From positions 192,775 through 256,774 of the forward strand of contig CM075104.1 in the NCBI GenBank assembly GCA_037576195.1: a stretch of 64,000 bases of DNA. Reading direction: 5' to 3'. The position numbers and the translations under genes were made by a program. The stretch comes from Phytoseiulus persimilis (Eukaryota > Arthropoda > Arachnida > Mesostigmata > Phytoseiidae). The stretch's first letter is position 1, and each line of letters starts with the position of its first letter. The notes beneath the pieces were generated by a model that did no database searches, was not told where the DNA came from, and saw nothing but the letters and a program-made list of their open reading frames with translations. This document shows positions 11,005-22,003 of the stretch, piece after piece.

Positions 11005-14000
11005 TCGGAGGAGGAGGGGCCGAGGGAGACCCCGGGCTGACGAAAGAGCAGAAACCGGACTCACCCTACGCATCTCGGCCCTCAACTTGAACGGAGCCAG
11101 GACCCATAGGAAAAAATGGGCAATGGCTATCGAAGAAATCATGGAAGCCCAGCGCTCGGACGTCCTGATGGTAAGTGAATCCAAGCTTATGAATCAGGAG
11201 AAGCCGCCAAGGATGGAAGGCTTTAGATGGTTCGGGAACAACAGATCGGGCCCCACGGGTAGACAAGCCTTTGGGGGCGTAGGGATCCTCGCCGCAGACC
11301 ACCTGAACCTCGAGAGAAGAGGGGAGGGTGAGGACTGGATTGCAGTCGAGCTGAAGACGCTGGGAGTACCATGGATCATGATATCGATCTACTGCGCGCA
11401 CACGGCAGTAGCGTCGAACAGGAAGCAAATGAGAACCGTAACCGAATTCATTGAAAAAGAATGTACCGGGAAAGGATTAATTATAGGGGGAGACTTCAAT
11501 GCCCACACTCACCTATTTGCCGACTACAATAACACAAGAGGGAGAATACTACTGGAGTTCATTGAACACCATAGCTTAGTAATCCTAAACACAGTCGATC
11601 AGTGTGAAGGAAAACACACGAGGAAAGACGCAACAATAGACTATTTCCTCTGCAACGGTGAAATTATTAAATCGTTTCAGAAAATGGTTGTAGATGAAAG
11701 GAGGGAGATGACGCAAATAAGCGACCATAACCTCATCATCATGACGTGCCGGGTTACTGTGGAAAAACCAAGGCCGATCATACCAAGGATCCGCATCACG
11801 AACAAAAAGGCTGCCGCCGACAGAGCAACTGAAACTATCAGGCGTCAGACAAGAGGCGGAGGCAGAGTGGACTACCACTCTTTCACCGAAGCACTGAGAG
11901 CAGGCATCCAGAAAGCAGCCAGAGAAGTCAAAGTAAGGAAAAGAGCAATGTACAACTCACCAGCTACCAGAGAAGCCATGGAAGCCAAGAGAAAGGCGAG
12001 CAGGGAGCTTCGAGAAGCAAGGAAGGGACAGGACCGAGACGAGATAGCTCGAAAAATGGCCAAACTCCACATCAATCAGAAACTCCTTAGTGAAGCATTC
12101 ATCATTGAGGAGAGAGCACGCTACGAGGCCATGAGTAGGAAAATACTCAGCGGCCCAAGGAGCGAGAGAGCAAAGAGATTCTGGAGATACATTGCGAACC
12201 ACAACCGAAAAAACAAGGAGCCAGAAAGGGTGAAAAACCGAGACGGTAACCAAATCGCGGAGGATGACATACAACGGCACCTGACAGAGGTCGGATGTGA
12301 AGTCCTGATGGCAGAACTAGCAGACCACGAGAGAAGCCCACCGGTACTAGGTGGGTGCTCGGGCATGACGACGACGTACACAGAGGTTGACCACATCCTC
12401 TCGCAGATGTCCAGTCGGACCGCGACCGGGGAAGACCAAATCCCGGCAACGGTGCTGAAAGAACTGGATCAGGAGGGCATCAGTAACCTAACGAGGATAT
12501 TCAATGCCATCCTAAACGGAGAAGAACCGTTTCCAGTAGACTGGAGAGACGGCCGAGTGTCCATGATCGAAAAATCGAATTCCAGAAAAGGGGTACTGGA
12601 AACGTACCGCCCTATAACGGTATCGACGGTGCTCTATCGGATATTTACGAAAATAATAGCGGCCAGAATATCCGAATGGATCGAGACGGAAGAAATACTC
12701 GGCGAAATGCAGAACGGGTTCAGACAGGGCAGACGCGGGGAGGACAACCTATTCATCCTCACGTCGGCCATTGAGCTATCCCGAAAAAGAGGAGAAGGGT
12801 TGATCGCATGTTTCCTGGACTGCTCCAAAGCATACGACAGGATAACAAGAGACCAACTATGGATGACATTGACGGACCTTGGCATGGACGAAGGATGGAT
12901 ACAACTCCTTAAGGCCATATACACAGACAATGGTGTCTTAGTCAAACACGGACATTACGCATCGTCAAGACTACGCACAAAAATTGGACTGAGGCAGGGC
13001 TGCCCACTGTCACCAATCCTGTTTGCGCTATATATAGCAGAACTGGAGAACCGACTCCTATGGACTAGGTGTGGTTTCGAACTGACTGTTCGAACAGACG
13101 GCGAAACAGAGAGCTCAAAACTACCGGGACTGCTGTATGCAGACGATCTGGTACTGTTAGGGCGCACCTACGAGGAGATGAACATTCTACTTGCGGTCAC
13201 CACAGAGATGGGAACCGAGAAAGATCTCACGTTCAACCCATCGAAGAGCGCTATCGTCATCTTCAACACAGAGAGACTGGGAGAGCCAAGAGAACTGACG
13301 GTGCAGGGCAAGAGAATCGAATTCCAGGACCACTACAAATACCTGGGAATTAAAATAAGCAACGAAGTAAACTATCTATGCCAGCAAGAACAAGACTGGA
13401 AGAGGGAGGCTCACAATACGTTGCAGAGACTACACGCCCAAGCCATGTGGACTTTCAACCGATTCGAAATCACAAGGATCCAATGGAAAGCCACAGGGGT
13501 GCCCAAACTGACGTACGCCAACGCGGCGTTAGCATCAAGGGCGACGAAGCAGCTGACGGCTATGTTCGACAGAACACAGGTCGCGGCAGGAAAATGGGCT
13601 ATGGGAATCGCAGGACACAAGGTTGCCTCCGACTTCATATTAGGAGAACTCGGATGGTCAACCTTCGAAGCCAGAGAGGCTCAGAGCAAGATTCGCTACT
13701 TCGCACGAATAAGTGCGATGGATCCTGCCAGGTGGCCAAGGATGATTCTATCCATGATGGCAACCGAGAATACCTACACTGAAGCGATTCGTAGACTGAA
13801 GCTCTTGAAAACGAAATACGCATGCTGGGACATTCCTCTTGAATACGGAGAGAATGGGAGACCCAAGCTCGGACTCTTCAACATAGCCGTTAGGAAGCGG
13901 ATAAGAGAGGAGATGGATCAGGCATGGAGGGAGTCGATGAACTCCAAACCAAGTCTAACCCTATATCGAGAGTGGAAAGAACGAGGTGTCACACCATTTG

Positions 14001-14290
14001 GGTTGTATACAAACGACCGCGGAAGCGCACTGATGGCACTGGCTCGGGCAGGAATGCTACCGAGTAGAGTGCACCGTTCAAAATACCAGGAAATCGACAC
14101 CCGATGCACAAGATGCGGACGGGAGCCTGAAACCATCCCCCACATTATAATGAAATGTGTCACCAATCAACCCGAGACGGAAGAACTCGCTAGAAGACTG
14201 GGTCTGACTGAGGAGTGCAGACAGGAGACATGGAGGGATACGAGAATGACCCTGGAAAAATGGGAGAAAGAAACCCGAGAGATCCGCTGA
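10979..14290 (+). CDS. LINE ORF2 polyprotein: endonuclease, reverse transcriptase, CCHC
   Basis: Target-primed reverse transcription enzyme. The N-terminal APE endonuclease shows LNLNGAR at 11081-11101, GGDFNAH (~11488) and a terminal SDHNLI (~11720). The RT follows with RPITV (~12610), FLDCSKAYDRI (~12810), GLRQGCPLSPILF (~12990) and YADDLVLLG (~13138). The C-terminal zinc motif CTRCG...HIIMKC lies near 14105-14160. The frame is open from 10979, overlapping ORF1 by ~26 bp, but has no ATG before the endonuclease motif. The first in-frame ATGs fall inside the endonuclease domain, so translation probably depends on coupling to ORF1 (frameshift or reinitiation). No internal stops: potentially active enzyme. 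Confidence 0.92.
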   Translation, partial: GATLNVDPDRRRRGRGRPRADERAETGLTLRISALNLNGARTHRKKWAMAIEEIMEAQRSDVLMVSESKLMNQEKPPRMEGFRWFGNNRSGPTGRQAFGGVGILAADHLNLERRGEGEDWIAVELKTLGVPWIMISIYCAHTAVASNRKQMRTVTEFIEKECTGKGLIIGGDFNAHTHLFADYNNTRGRILLEFIEHHSLVILNTVDQCEGKHTRKDATIDYFLCNGEIIKSFQKMVVDERREMTQISDHNLIIMTCRVTVEKPRPIIPRIRITNKKAAADRATETIRRQTRGGGRVDYHSFTEALRAGIQKAAREVKVRKRAMYNSPATREAMEAKRKASRELREARKGQDRDEIARKMAKLHINQKLLSEAFIIEERARYEAMSRKILSGPRSERAKRFWRYIANHNRKNKEPERVKNRDGNQIAEDDIQRHLTEVGCEVLMAELADHERSPPVLGGCSGMTTTYTEVDHILSQMSSRTATGEDQIPATVLKELDQEGISNLTRIFNAILNGEEPFPVDWRDGRVSMIEKSNSRKGVLETYRPITVSTVLYRIFTKIIAARISEWIETEEILGEMQNGFRQGRRGEDNLFILTSAIELSRKRGEGLIACFLDCSKAYDRITRDQLWMTLTDLGMDEGWIQLLKAIYTDNGVLVKHGHYASSRLRTKIGLRQGCPLSPILFALYIAELENRLLWTRCGFELTVRTDGETESSKLPGLLYADDLVLLGRTYEEMNILLAVTTEMGTEKDLTFNPSKSAIVIFNTERLGEPRELTVQGKRIEFQDHYKYLGIKISNEVNYLCQQEQDWKREAHNTLQRLHAQAMWTFNRFEITRIQWKATGVPKLTYANAALASRATKQLTAMFDRTQVAAGKWAMGIAGHKVASDFILGELGWSTFEAREAQSKIRYFARISAMDPARWPRMILSMMATENTYTEAIRRLKLLKTKYACWDIPLEYGENGRPKLGLFNIAVRKRIREEMDQAWRESMNSKPSLTLYREWKERGVTPFGLYTNDRGSALMALARAGMLPSRVHRSKYQEIDTRCTRCGREPETIPHIIMKCVTNQPETEELARRLGLTEECRQETWRDTRMTLEKWEKETREIR

Positions 14291-14390
14291 ACGCAATCGC
14301 CCCAGGAACTGGGTCCCATGTGATATGTATATAAAAGAAAATGTAGATATCTCATTGGAGGATCAATAAATAACCATAACCATAACCATA

Positions 14391-16565
14391 AGGTATGCTT
14401 CTGAAAATTCGCCTTAGGCTAAGGCATGCTTCTGAAAACTCGCCTTAGCCTTGAGCTAATGTATGCTTGTGAAATTCAGTCTTGGGCTAAGGCGTGCTTC
14501 TGAAATTTAGTCTTAGCGTTGAGCTAATGTATGCTTGTGGAATTTAGTCTTAAGCTAAGGTATGCTTCTGAAAATTCGCCTCAGGCTAAGGCATGCTTCT
14601 GAAAACTCGCCTTAGCCTTGAGCTAATGTATGCTTGTGGAATTCAGTCTTGGGCTAAGGCATGCTTCTGAAATTTAGTCTTAGCCTTGAGCTGATGTATG
14701 CTTGTAGAATTCAGTCTTGGGCTAAGGCATGCTTCTGAAATTTAGTCTTAGCCTTGAGCTAATGTATGCTTGTGGAATTCAGTCTTGGGCTGAGGCATGC
14801 TTCTGAAATTCAGTCTTAGCCCTGAGCTAATGTATGCTCGTGGAATTTAGTCTTGGGCTAAGGTATGCTTGTGGAATTCAGTCTTGGGCTAAGGTATGCT
14901 TCTGAAATTTAGTGTTAGCCTTTAGCTAATGTATGCTTGTGGAATTTAGTCTTAAGCTAAGGTATGCTTCTGAAAATTCGCCTTAGGCTAAGGCATGCTT
15001 CTGAAAACTCGCCTTAGCCTTGAGCTAATGTATGCTTGTGGAATTCAGTCTTGGGCTAAGGCATGCTTCTGAAATTCAGTCTTAGCCCTGAGCTAATGTA
15101 TGCTTGTGGAATTTAGTCTTGGGCTAAGGTATGCTTGTGGAATCCAGTCTTGGGCTAAGGCGTGCTTCTGAAATTTAGTCTTAGCGTTGAGCTAATGTAT
15201 GCTTGTGGAATTTAGTCTTAAGCTAAGGTATGCTTCTGAAAATTCGCCTTAGGCTAAGGCATGCTTCTGAAAACTCGCCTTAGCCTTGAGCTAATGTATG
15301 CTTGTGGAATTCAGTCTTGGGCTAAGGCATGCTTCTGGAATTTAGTCTTAGCCTTGAGCTGATGTATGCGTGTGGAATTCAGTCTTAGGCTAAGGCATGC
15401 TTCTGAAAATTCGCCTTAGGCTAAGGCATGCTTCTGAAAACTCGCCTTAGCCTTGAGCTAATGTATGCTTGTGGAATTCAGTCTTGGGCTAAGGCATGCT
15501 TCTGAAATTTAGTCTTAGCCTTGAGCTAATGTGTGCTTGTGGAATTTAGTCTTAGGCTAAGGCATGCTTCTGAAAATTCGCCTTAGGCCAAGGCATGCTT
15601 CTGAAATTTAGTCTTAGCCTTGAGCTGATGTATGCTTGTGGAATTCAGTCTTGGGCCAAGGCATGCTTCTGAAATTCAGTCTTAGCCCTGAGCTAATGTA
15701 TGCTTGTGGAATTTAGTCTTAAGCTAAGGTATGCTTGTGGAATTCAGTCTTGGGCTAAGGCATGCTTCTGAAATTCAGTCTTAGCCCTGAGCTGATGTAT
15801 GCTTGTGGAATTTAGTCTTGGGCTAAGGTATGCTTGTGGAATTCAGTCTTGGGCTAAGGCGTGCTTCTGAAATTTAGTCTTAGCGTTGAGCTAATGTATG
15901 CTTGTGGAATTTAGTCTTAAGCTAAGGTATGCTTCTGAAAATTCGCCTTAGGCTAAGGCATGCTTCTGAAAACTCGCCTTAGGCTAAGGCATGCTTCTGA
16001 AAACTCGCCTTAGCCTTGAGCTAATGTATGCTTGTGGAATTCAGTCTTGGGCTAAGGCATGCTTCTGAAATTTAGTCTTAGCCTTGAGCTAATGTGTGCT
16101 TGTGGAATTTAGTCTTAGGCTAAGGCATGCTTCTGAAAATTCGCCTCAGGCTAAGGCATGCTTCTGAAAACTCGCCTTAGCCTTGAGCTAATGTATGCTT
16201 GTGGAATTCAGTCTTGGGCTAAGGCGTGCTTCTGAAATTTAGTCTTAGCGTTGAGCTAATGTATGCTTGTGGAATTTAGTCTTAAGCTAAGGTATGCTTC
16301 TGAAAATTCGCCTTAGGCTAAGTCATGCTTCTGAAAACTCGCCTTAGCCTTGAGCTAATGTATGCTTGTGAAATTCAGTCTTGGGCTAAGGCGTGCTTCT
16401 GAAATTTAATCTTAGCGTTGAGCTAATGTATGCTTGTGGAATTTAGTCTTAAGCTAAGGTATGCTTCTGAAAATTCGCCTCAGGCTAAGGCATGCTTCTG
16501 AAAACTCGCCTTAGCCTTGAGCTAATGTATGCTTGTGGAATTCAGTCTTGGGCTAAGGCATGCTT
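14391..16565. repeat. Satellite array, right block
   Basis: Continuation of the same 31/37-bp satellite. It resumes at exactly the position in the monomer where the LINE interrupted it. It ends abruptly at ~16565, where ...AAGGCATGCTT joins CAAGTGCGCGGCTTC, a point within the gag coding sequence of a Ty3 element. The junction has only about 2 bp of shared sequence, so it looks like an illegitimate breakpoint, not an element end. No genes inside. Confidence 0.96.
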
Positions 16566-19186
16566 CAAGTGCGCGGCTTCGAAAGACTTGGCCGATGTGT
16601 TCAACATTACGAACGAACTGTTGCGAGCGAAAAAAGCTACATCCAAGCTTCGGAGTTCTCACAATGATCCCGCGAAAATGGAGAACGTCAACAGGGTTCA
16701 CGTTGGCTACAAGGCATGCCGACCCATGCCCAAGAATTCCAATGATCGCGGAAATTACCGAAGACCAAACTCGTCCCGAAAATGCTACCGCTGTGGAAAC
16801 CCAAATCACCTCGCTCCGGATTGCCCCCACAAATCTGCTGAGTGTCGTCTATGCAGGAAGAAAGGACATCTCCCATTGGTGTGCCGTTCAGGTCAGACTC
16901 ATCATTTGCTGGAGGAGGTTCCCTTCAATTTCGTCGAAGGACTTGACAAGGCTCCGATGAAATTGAATGTGCGCATCTATGATCGTGAGGTGTCGATAGA
17001 ATTGGACACAGGAAGCGGAATATCTGCCATGGCGCTAAACAAGTTCCGGGAAATGTTCCCCAACGAGGTTCTGCATACAAATGACGTCAGACTTCGAACT
17101 GCCACCGGTGAGAATTTTGAACCACATTCTTACGCCCTGGTTCCAGTGACCCTCGAAAACCGGTCAGAAAACTTGAAACTCTACCTTATCGATCGACTCA
17201 ACTTTCCTACTCTGTTCGGAAGATCATGGCTGCGGAGTATCAAACCGACTTCCTTTGGGTTTGATCAGTGCTACCACAACGGAATCGATTACGAGCAAGA
17301 AGCAAAATCACTTCTTCTCAAGTATCCTAACCTCTCCAAGGAAGGCATCGGGAAGATTCCGACTGTCGAGGCTGCATTGCATCTTAAGGGAAATCCAAAA
17401 CCAGCATACTTCCGCCCTAGACCCGTGCCACACGCTTTGATGCCGCTCGTCGATGAAGAGCTCGATCAACTGGAGAAATTCGACGTCATCGAGAAAATCA
17501 ACGCAAGCGAGTGGGCTCATCCGGTGGTCATCGCGCTCCGAGGTAAAGGAGACAACGTGAAGCGAAGGGCAAGAGTGTGCGGAGACTTCAAGATCGGTCT
17601 AAACCAACATCTCTTGGTGGATGACCACCCGCTGAAAAACATTCGTTATGCTCTTGACAACATTGGAATCGGCAAACGATTCACGAAACTCGACATTTCC
17701 AACGCGTTCTTACACATGCCAATCCGAGAGGAGGACCAGAAATCCGTCACTGTCAACACGCATCGCGGTTTGTACCGTTTCAAACGCATGTGTAACGGCC
17801 TTGCGTCCACGCCGGCTATTTGGCAACGGTTTATGGAAGGCATACCAGCAGGCATCAATGGTGTTGAGGTCGTTATCGACGACATCGTCGTGACTGCGTC
17901 GACTGATGAAGACCACTTGAAGCGCCTGGAGACAGTTCTACAGCAACTGAACACTCATAATATTCGACTAAATCTACAGAAATGCAAGTTTTTCGCGGAG
18001 GAGATACAGTTCTGAGGGCTCCGTTTGAAGCATCAAGAGATTCACAAGTGTGATGACAAGATATTATGTTTCAAGCAAGCTCCAGTTCCCCAGTCTGTCT
18101 CCGAATTGCGAAGTTTTATCGGAATGATCCAGTTCTACTCTTCGTTCGCACCACAACTTGCCGATCTGGCGCATCCGCTCTACAAAGCTTTCCAAGGAGG
18201 TGGCCAGAAACCGTTTGTTTGGTCCCCAGAAATGAAAAAATCGTTCGAAGCTGTGAAATCCGAAATGTGCTCCACAAGAGTTCTCGTGCCATTTGATCCA
18301 GAAAAGACCCTCTTGTTGGCTACGGATGCTTCATCCTATGGAATTTCAGCCGTCCTTTCCCACCGCTACGACGACGAAACGGAGCGTCATATCGCTTACT
18401 ACTCCAGAACCCTGACGGAGGTGGAGAAAAGGTACACTCCACTCGAAGCTCTTGGCATAAAGGAAGGGATGAGTCGATTCTTCTACTACTTGTTTGGGAG
18501 AAGATTCACCTTGATTATAGATAGCAAACCCTTGGTTTCTATATTCTCACCATCGGAAGCGCTCCCGCCGCTCGCTGCAATGCGGATGATGAATTACAGC
18601 ATGTTTCTACACTCGTTCAGTTACGACATAGTCTACCGTAACACGAATGATCACGGGAACGCTAGCATGCTCTCGCGACTGCCGGTGAAGAGTGAGCAGT
18701 TTCTCATCAGGCAAGAGGCTGAAGATGTCTTTCTGATGGAAGTCACCGACAACGTCCCGATCGACCTACTTAGAATCGCAAGAGAAGCTCGGAATTGTGG
18801 AATTCTGAAACCGCTGCTTAAATGCCTTGAAGGTTCAACGGCATCGGCGAAAACGTTTTGGAAACTCGACATCTCCGAGTTCTCAATCATCAACGGTGCG
18901 ATCTTCCGAGGACATCGGGTCGTGATCCCGTCGTCCTGTCGTCCCTAAATCCTGGCGGCCCTGCACGAGGGACACCTCGGCGTCGACAAGATGAAGGAGC
19001 TCGCAAGACGCTATGTGTGGTGGGAGAGCTTAAATTCTGAAATCGAAAAGCTGGTGAAGGAATGCATGGTCTGCGCTGAACTCGCAAGACTACCTCCGAG
19101 ATCGTATCATCCGTGGATGCCCGCTGAGCACCCCATGGATCGGGTGCACATCGACTATGCTGGCCCCGTTGACGGGAAGTACCTTT
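16566..19186 (+). pseudogene. Ty3 gag-pol of copy A: nucleocapsid, protease, RT, RNase H, integrase N-terminus
   Basis: Reading frame of a Mag-like Ty3 polyprotein. Two zinc knuckles (CYRCGNPNHLAPDC and CRLCRKKGHLPLVC) lie at ~16780-16890. The protease has IELDTGSG (~16997). The RT has an unusual VIDDIVV in place of YxDD (~17870), with FTKLDISNAFLHM upstream. The RNase H region (TDASSYGISAV at ~18320) and the integrase zinc finger (HEGHLG ... CMVC, ~18966-19075) follow. A TGA at 18013-18015 interrupts the RT and a TAA at 18946-18948 precedes the integrase. Frame is otherwise kept. After ...GKY at 19181 the reading frame is broken by the LINE and resumes at 20773. Confidence 0.9.
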
Positions 19187-20772
19187 GTTTATGGGTTTAT
19201 GGTTCTATTTGGATCTAAGTGTATACATAGCATGATATATATGCACATCAGCCTTTCACTTCAGGCGCGAGCAAGCTCAGCGGATCCTATGTTCTCACGC
19301 TCCCATTTCTCGAGGAGTCGTTTTGTTGCTTCCACGGCGAATCGATTCATCTCACTGTTCAGTCCCAAGTTGGTCAGGAGGTCCTCCGTCGTGTGGTGTG
19401 CATCGTTACATTGGAATATCACATGTCCTAGTGTTTCCTCGCTGATGCCACATCTGCTGCAAGTCGGTTCCGGGTTGGCGGAGAAACGGGACCGATACTC
19501 CTTCGTAGGGAGACCTCCAGCTCTGGCAAGTGCCAGGAGTGCGGACCCCCTACTATTGTCGTATATGTGAACGGCTGCTGTTCTCGACTCCTTGTGCATT
19601 CGGTACAATTCGAGTGAAGATTTCCTAGCCATCCCGTTTACGCAGTCGTTGTCCTGTGTGGCTTTGATCTTTTCGTTCAGTAAACGATTATAGATGCCGA
19701 GGAGTGCTCTTCCAGTCTCATCTCGTTCTATTTGCAATGTGTCGCATCTGAACTTGACTTTGAGCTCTTCCACCCGTGCACAGGCTTTTGTATCAATGTT
19801 TTGCGCTTTCATCATGTCCAGTATCATTCTCGGCCAGCGAGTGGCTGCCATGCAACTGATTCGAGCAAAATACTTGAGTTTACTCTTGGCCTCCCGCGCT
19901 TCGAAGGATGACCAGTTGAGTTCGGACTCAAGGAGTTCGTTGGCAACATTCCACCCTGTGATGCCGAGTGCCCATCGCGCTGCGCGCCGTTGGGTCCTCT
20001 CCAACCCGTCGCTTGTCTTCTTAGTCATCACCGTTACTGAGTTAGCATAAGTTAGTTTGGGAACAGCCACTGCTTTCCAGAATGTCTTCGACAGCTCAAA
20101 TTTGATCGAGCTCCAGAGTACCTGAGCGTGCATCTGGTTCAGGGCTTTTTTGGACGTGTTGATCCAAATATCTTCCTGTTTCTTGAGATAGTTTGTTCCA
20201 TCACACAATGTTATTCCCAAGTATTTGTATTCCTCAGCCACCGGTATCGGCTCACCTTGAACTTTCAGTCCTGTGCAGTCGCCAACCTGGTGTCGAGAAA
20301 AGATCAAGATGGCACTCTTCTCTGGATTGAAATGCAGTTTCATTTCATCTCCAAATTTAGATGCGACCTGTAAGAGCTTTTTGATGTCTGCGGCGTTTCT
20401 TGCCATGAGCACTGGATCATCGGCGAAGAGCACACCTGGTACATTGGTGTACCTCTTCTCAGTTACGTTCCAGAAGTCGCCCTTCCTCCAAATTTCAAAA
20501 CCGATCCCGGTTTTTATCAGGCGATTTCCTAGTTCTGAGATATAAATGGAAAATAATATACTGCTGAGCGGACAGCCTTGTTTCACACCTTCAGTTGTGT
20601 ACAACCAGTCTGAGTCAGTTCCATCATAGACAAGCTTTATTTTGTTGTCTATGTATAATCGCCTCAGCAGGTCTATCCACGTTGGATTCATTCCAACATC
20701 TGACAGTACTTTCCACAATTTGACTCTGTTGATTTTGTCGAACGCTCGCGAGCAATCGGGAAAGCAGGCAAT
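19187..20772 (-). mobile_element. 5'-truncated LINE (family 2) nested in copy A integrase
   Basis: Antisense insertion flanked by CCTTT on both sides (19182-19186 and 20773-20777). Its 3' end, read on the minus strand, is AAATAGAACCATAAACCCATAAA, an irregular ACCATAA tail like that of the full-length LINE at 14371-14390. This places the two in related families. The 5' end is truncated within the RT, just before motif A. The same insertion is present at the same site in copy B (29560-31153). Confidence 0.9.
19261..20772 (-). pseudogene. LINE family 2 reverse transcriptase fragment (copy in A)
   Basis: C-terminal half of a LINE ORF2, open without stops. It begins at motif A (CFPDCSRAFDKI) and continues with GVKQGCPLSSILFSIYI and the catalytic box. 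The box here is FADDPVLMA, where the duplicate copy has FADDLVLMA. It ends with the CCHC finger CSRCG...GHVIFQC and a Glu/Lys-rich tail, stopping at 19261. It lacks the endonuclease and the N-terminal RT and so cannot act alone. Similar over its length to the full-length LINE ORF2 but clearly a different family. Confidence 0.9.
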
Positions 20773-21694
20773 CCTTTTCCTGCTCGTCGATGTAAATTCT
20801 AAATGGCTAGAAGTCTTCGCATCAACCACGAAAACAACTGATACGACCCTTAAACACCTCAGAGAGGTCATTGCGAGGTTCCGGTTGCCCGAGGTCATCG
20901 TCTCCGATAACGACCCCACATTCGCTTCACAAGATTCCAACAAATTCTGTCGTGGAAACGGCATAATCCATAAAACTTGCCCTCCGTACAGCCCGGCCTC
21001 AAATGGTCAAGTTGAGAAGTACGTACAAACTGTCAAACAGGGATTGAGGAAAGTGAAGAGTGGAGGAGAGAGAGACCTTCATACCGCGCTGCAAAGGTTC
21101 CTGTTTCAATATCGAATGGTAGCGAACTCGACAACAAACAGGACACCAGCCGAGGCCATGATCGGTCGTCAATTCCGCTGTCGCCTGGACCTGCTCAGCG
21201 AACAACCGCAGGCTACGCACCATTCCGAACATGAAACCGAATCCAGGAACAACAAATCGCAGAATACGTCCAGGTTCAGCATCGGCGACAGGGTCATGGC
21301 TCGAGTGTATAACAGAACCCAGAAATGGAGTCTGGGCAAGATCGTCAAACTCTGTGGAAGAAAGGTTGCCATGGTTGCACTGCCGCAAGGAGTTTCCAAG
21401 CGACACCACAATCAGCTCAGGCGATTTAACGGCGGAATTGTGGCCCAATCGCCCGACGATAAGCTCAATCCTGCCCTGCTTTTTGCAGACCCCGAGCCAG
21501 ATAAGAATCCTTCTGAACAGGCGGTACTAGTGCCTTCCCAAAATACTAGTGAAGAAAATCAAGCCGACTCAGCATTGTTTGAGGACGCCTCAGAGACCTT
21601 TGAGGAAGCTCAAGAGGATCTCCCTCAGGAACGGATACGAAAATCCAGTCGAGTTACGGCCGGTGTTCCACCGGACGGATATCGACCGCACTGA
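20773..21694 (+). pseudogene. Ty3 integrase catalytic core and C-terminus (copy A)
   Basis: Continues the integrase after the nested LINE: LLVDVNSKW (first acidic residue), VSDNDPTFAS (second) and NGQVEKYVQTVK (catalytic Glu), then the family C-terminal region with PAEAMIGR and the SIGDRVMARVYN segment. It ends at 21694 with a basic RKSSRV motif close to the polypurine tract. Relative to copy B it keeps the frame around 21585, where B has a single-base indel, so A shows the more ancestral C-terminus. Confidence 0.88.
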
Positions 21695-21738
21695 TTGTGA
21701 TATTCCCAATAATAATAATCTTAAACTGTACATAATTC

Positions 21739-21752
21739 AAGAAGGGGAGAGT
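21739..21752 (+). other. Polypurine tract of Ty3 copy A
   Basis: AAGAAGGGGAGAGT immediately before the LTR start TGTTAG at 21753. An identical tract precedes the second LTR at 32133. Confidence 0.85.
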
Positions 21753-21934
21753 TGTTAGAGTTAGCATCTCCTACACGTTCGAACGCTACCGCCACACAAC
21801 GTGAATAAAAAGAAGTGTCACACCCTTCCCACGTGACACCAGTCTCGTTGTAGCAGCCAACTCAGGCCTCGTGTTGTCCCTGTCGGATTTTTGAATATCT
21901 CGAAAGAACCCACTTAAGTTACAAAAAGTTAACA
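21753..21934 (+). repeat. 182-bp LTR shared by Ty3 copies A (3') and B (5')
   Basis: Runs TGTTAGAG...AGTTAACA. Contains AATAAA (~21805) in GTGAATAAAAAG. The same 182-bp sequence recurs at 32133-32314 with only two differences noticed (TCTCGAAAG versus TCTTGTAAG near the 3' end). Very short for an LTR. Confidence 0.9.
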
Positions 21935-21935
21935 A

Positions 21936-21952
21936 CTGGCGACGAAGACGGT
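21936..21952 (+). other. Primer-binding region of Ty3 copy B
   Basis: CTGGCGACGAAGACGG directly after the LTR end AACA. Starts with TGG as expected for the complement of a tRNA CCA end. I cannot name the tRNA without a search. Confidence 0.7.
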
Positions 21953-22003
21953 TGAATCGAAAGTGTACTTCCGATTCGGCGAACCAAGGTCAGAGATTCC
22001 GTT

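Larger units (their letters stand above)
9209..14390 (+). mobile_element. Full-length non-LTR retrotransposon (LINE-1 of this window; R1/I-like)
   Basis: A LINE inserted in the satellite. The left flank ends ...TTAAGCTAAG at 9208 and the satellite resumes AGGTATGCTT at 14391, so the target duplication is at most ~4 bp (TAAG). It has a 5' UTR (9209-9466), two ORFs, a short 3' UTR, and a 3' end of tandem AACCAT units (14371-14390) instead of poly-A. ORF2 has an APE-type endonuclease, a reverse transcriptase and a terminal CCHC motif, and no RNase H is evident, which fits R1/LOA-type elements. The exact clade needs a phylogeny. Both ORFs are long and mostly open, so it is relatively young. Confidence 0.93.
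16566..21934 (+). mobile_element. Ty3-type LTR element, copy A (5'-truncated)
   Basis: Same family as copy B downstream. The 5' LTR and the first ~450 bp of gag are missing, replaced by satellite. What remains is nucleocapsid, protease, RT, RNase H and integrase, then a polypurine tract (21739-21752) and an LTR (21753-21934) that also serves as 5' LTR of copy B. It is interrupted by an antisense LINE at 19187-20772. Coding capacity is destroyed by stops at 18013 and 18946 that are also present in copy B. Confidence 0.9.

Noticed and set aside
19694..20050. Plus-strand ORFs of 90-118 codons inside the antisense LINE copies
   Set aside because: Shadows of the LINE reverse transcriptase on the minus strand, repeated at 30067-30423.
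20642..20772. Start of a 350-codon ORF within LINE sequence
   Set aside because: The first ~40 codons are antisense LINE; only the part from 20773 is integrase, so no chimeric gene is claimed.
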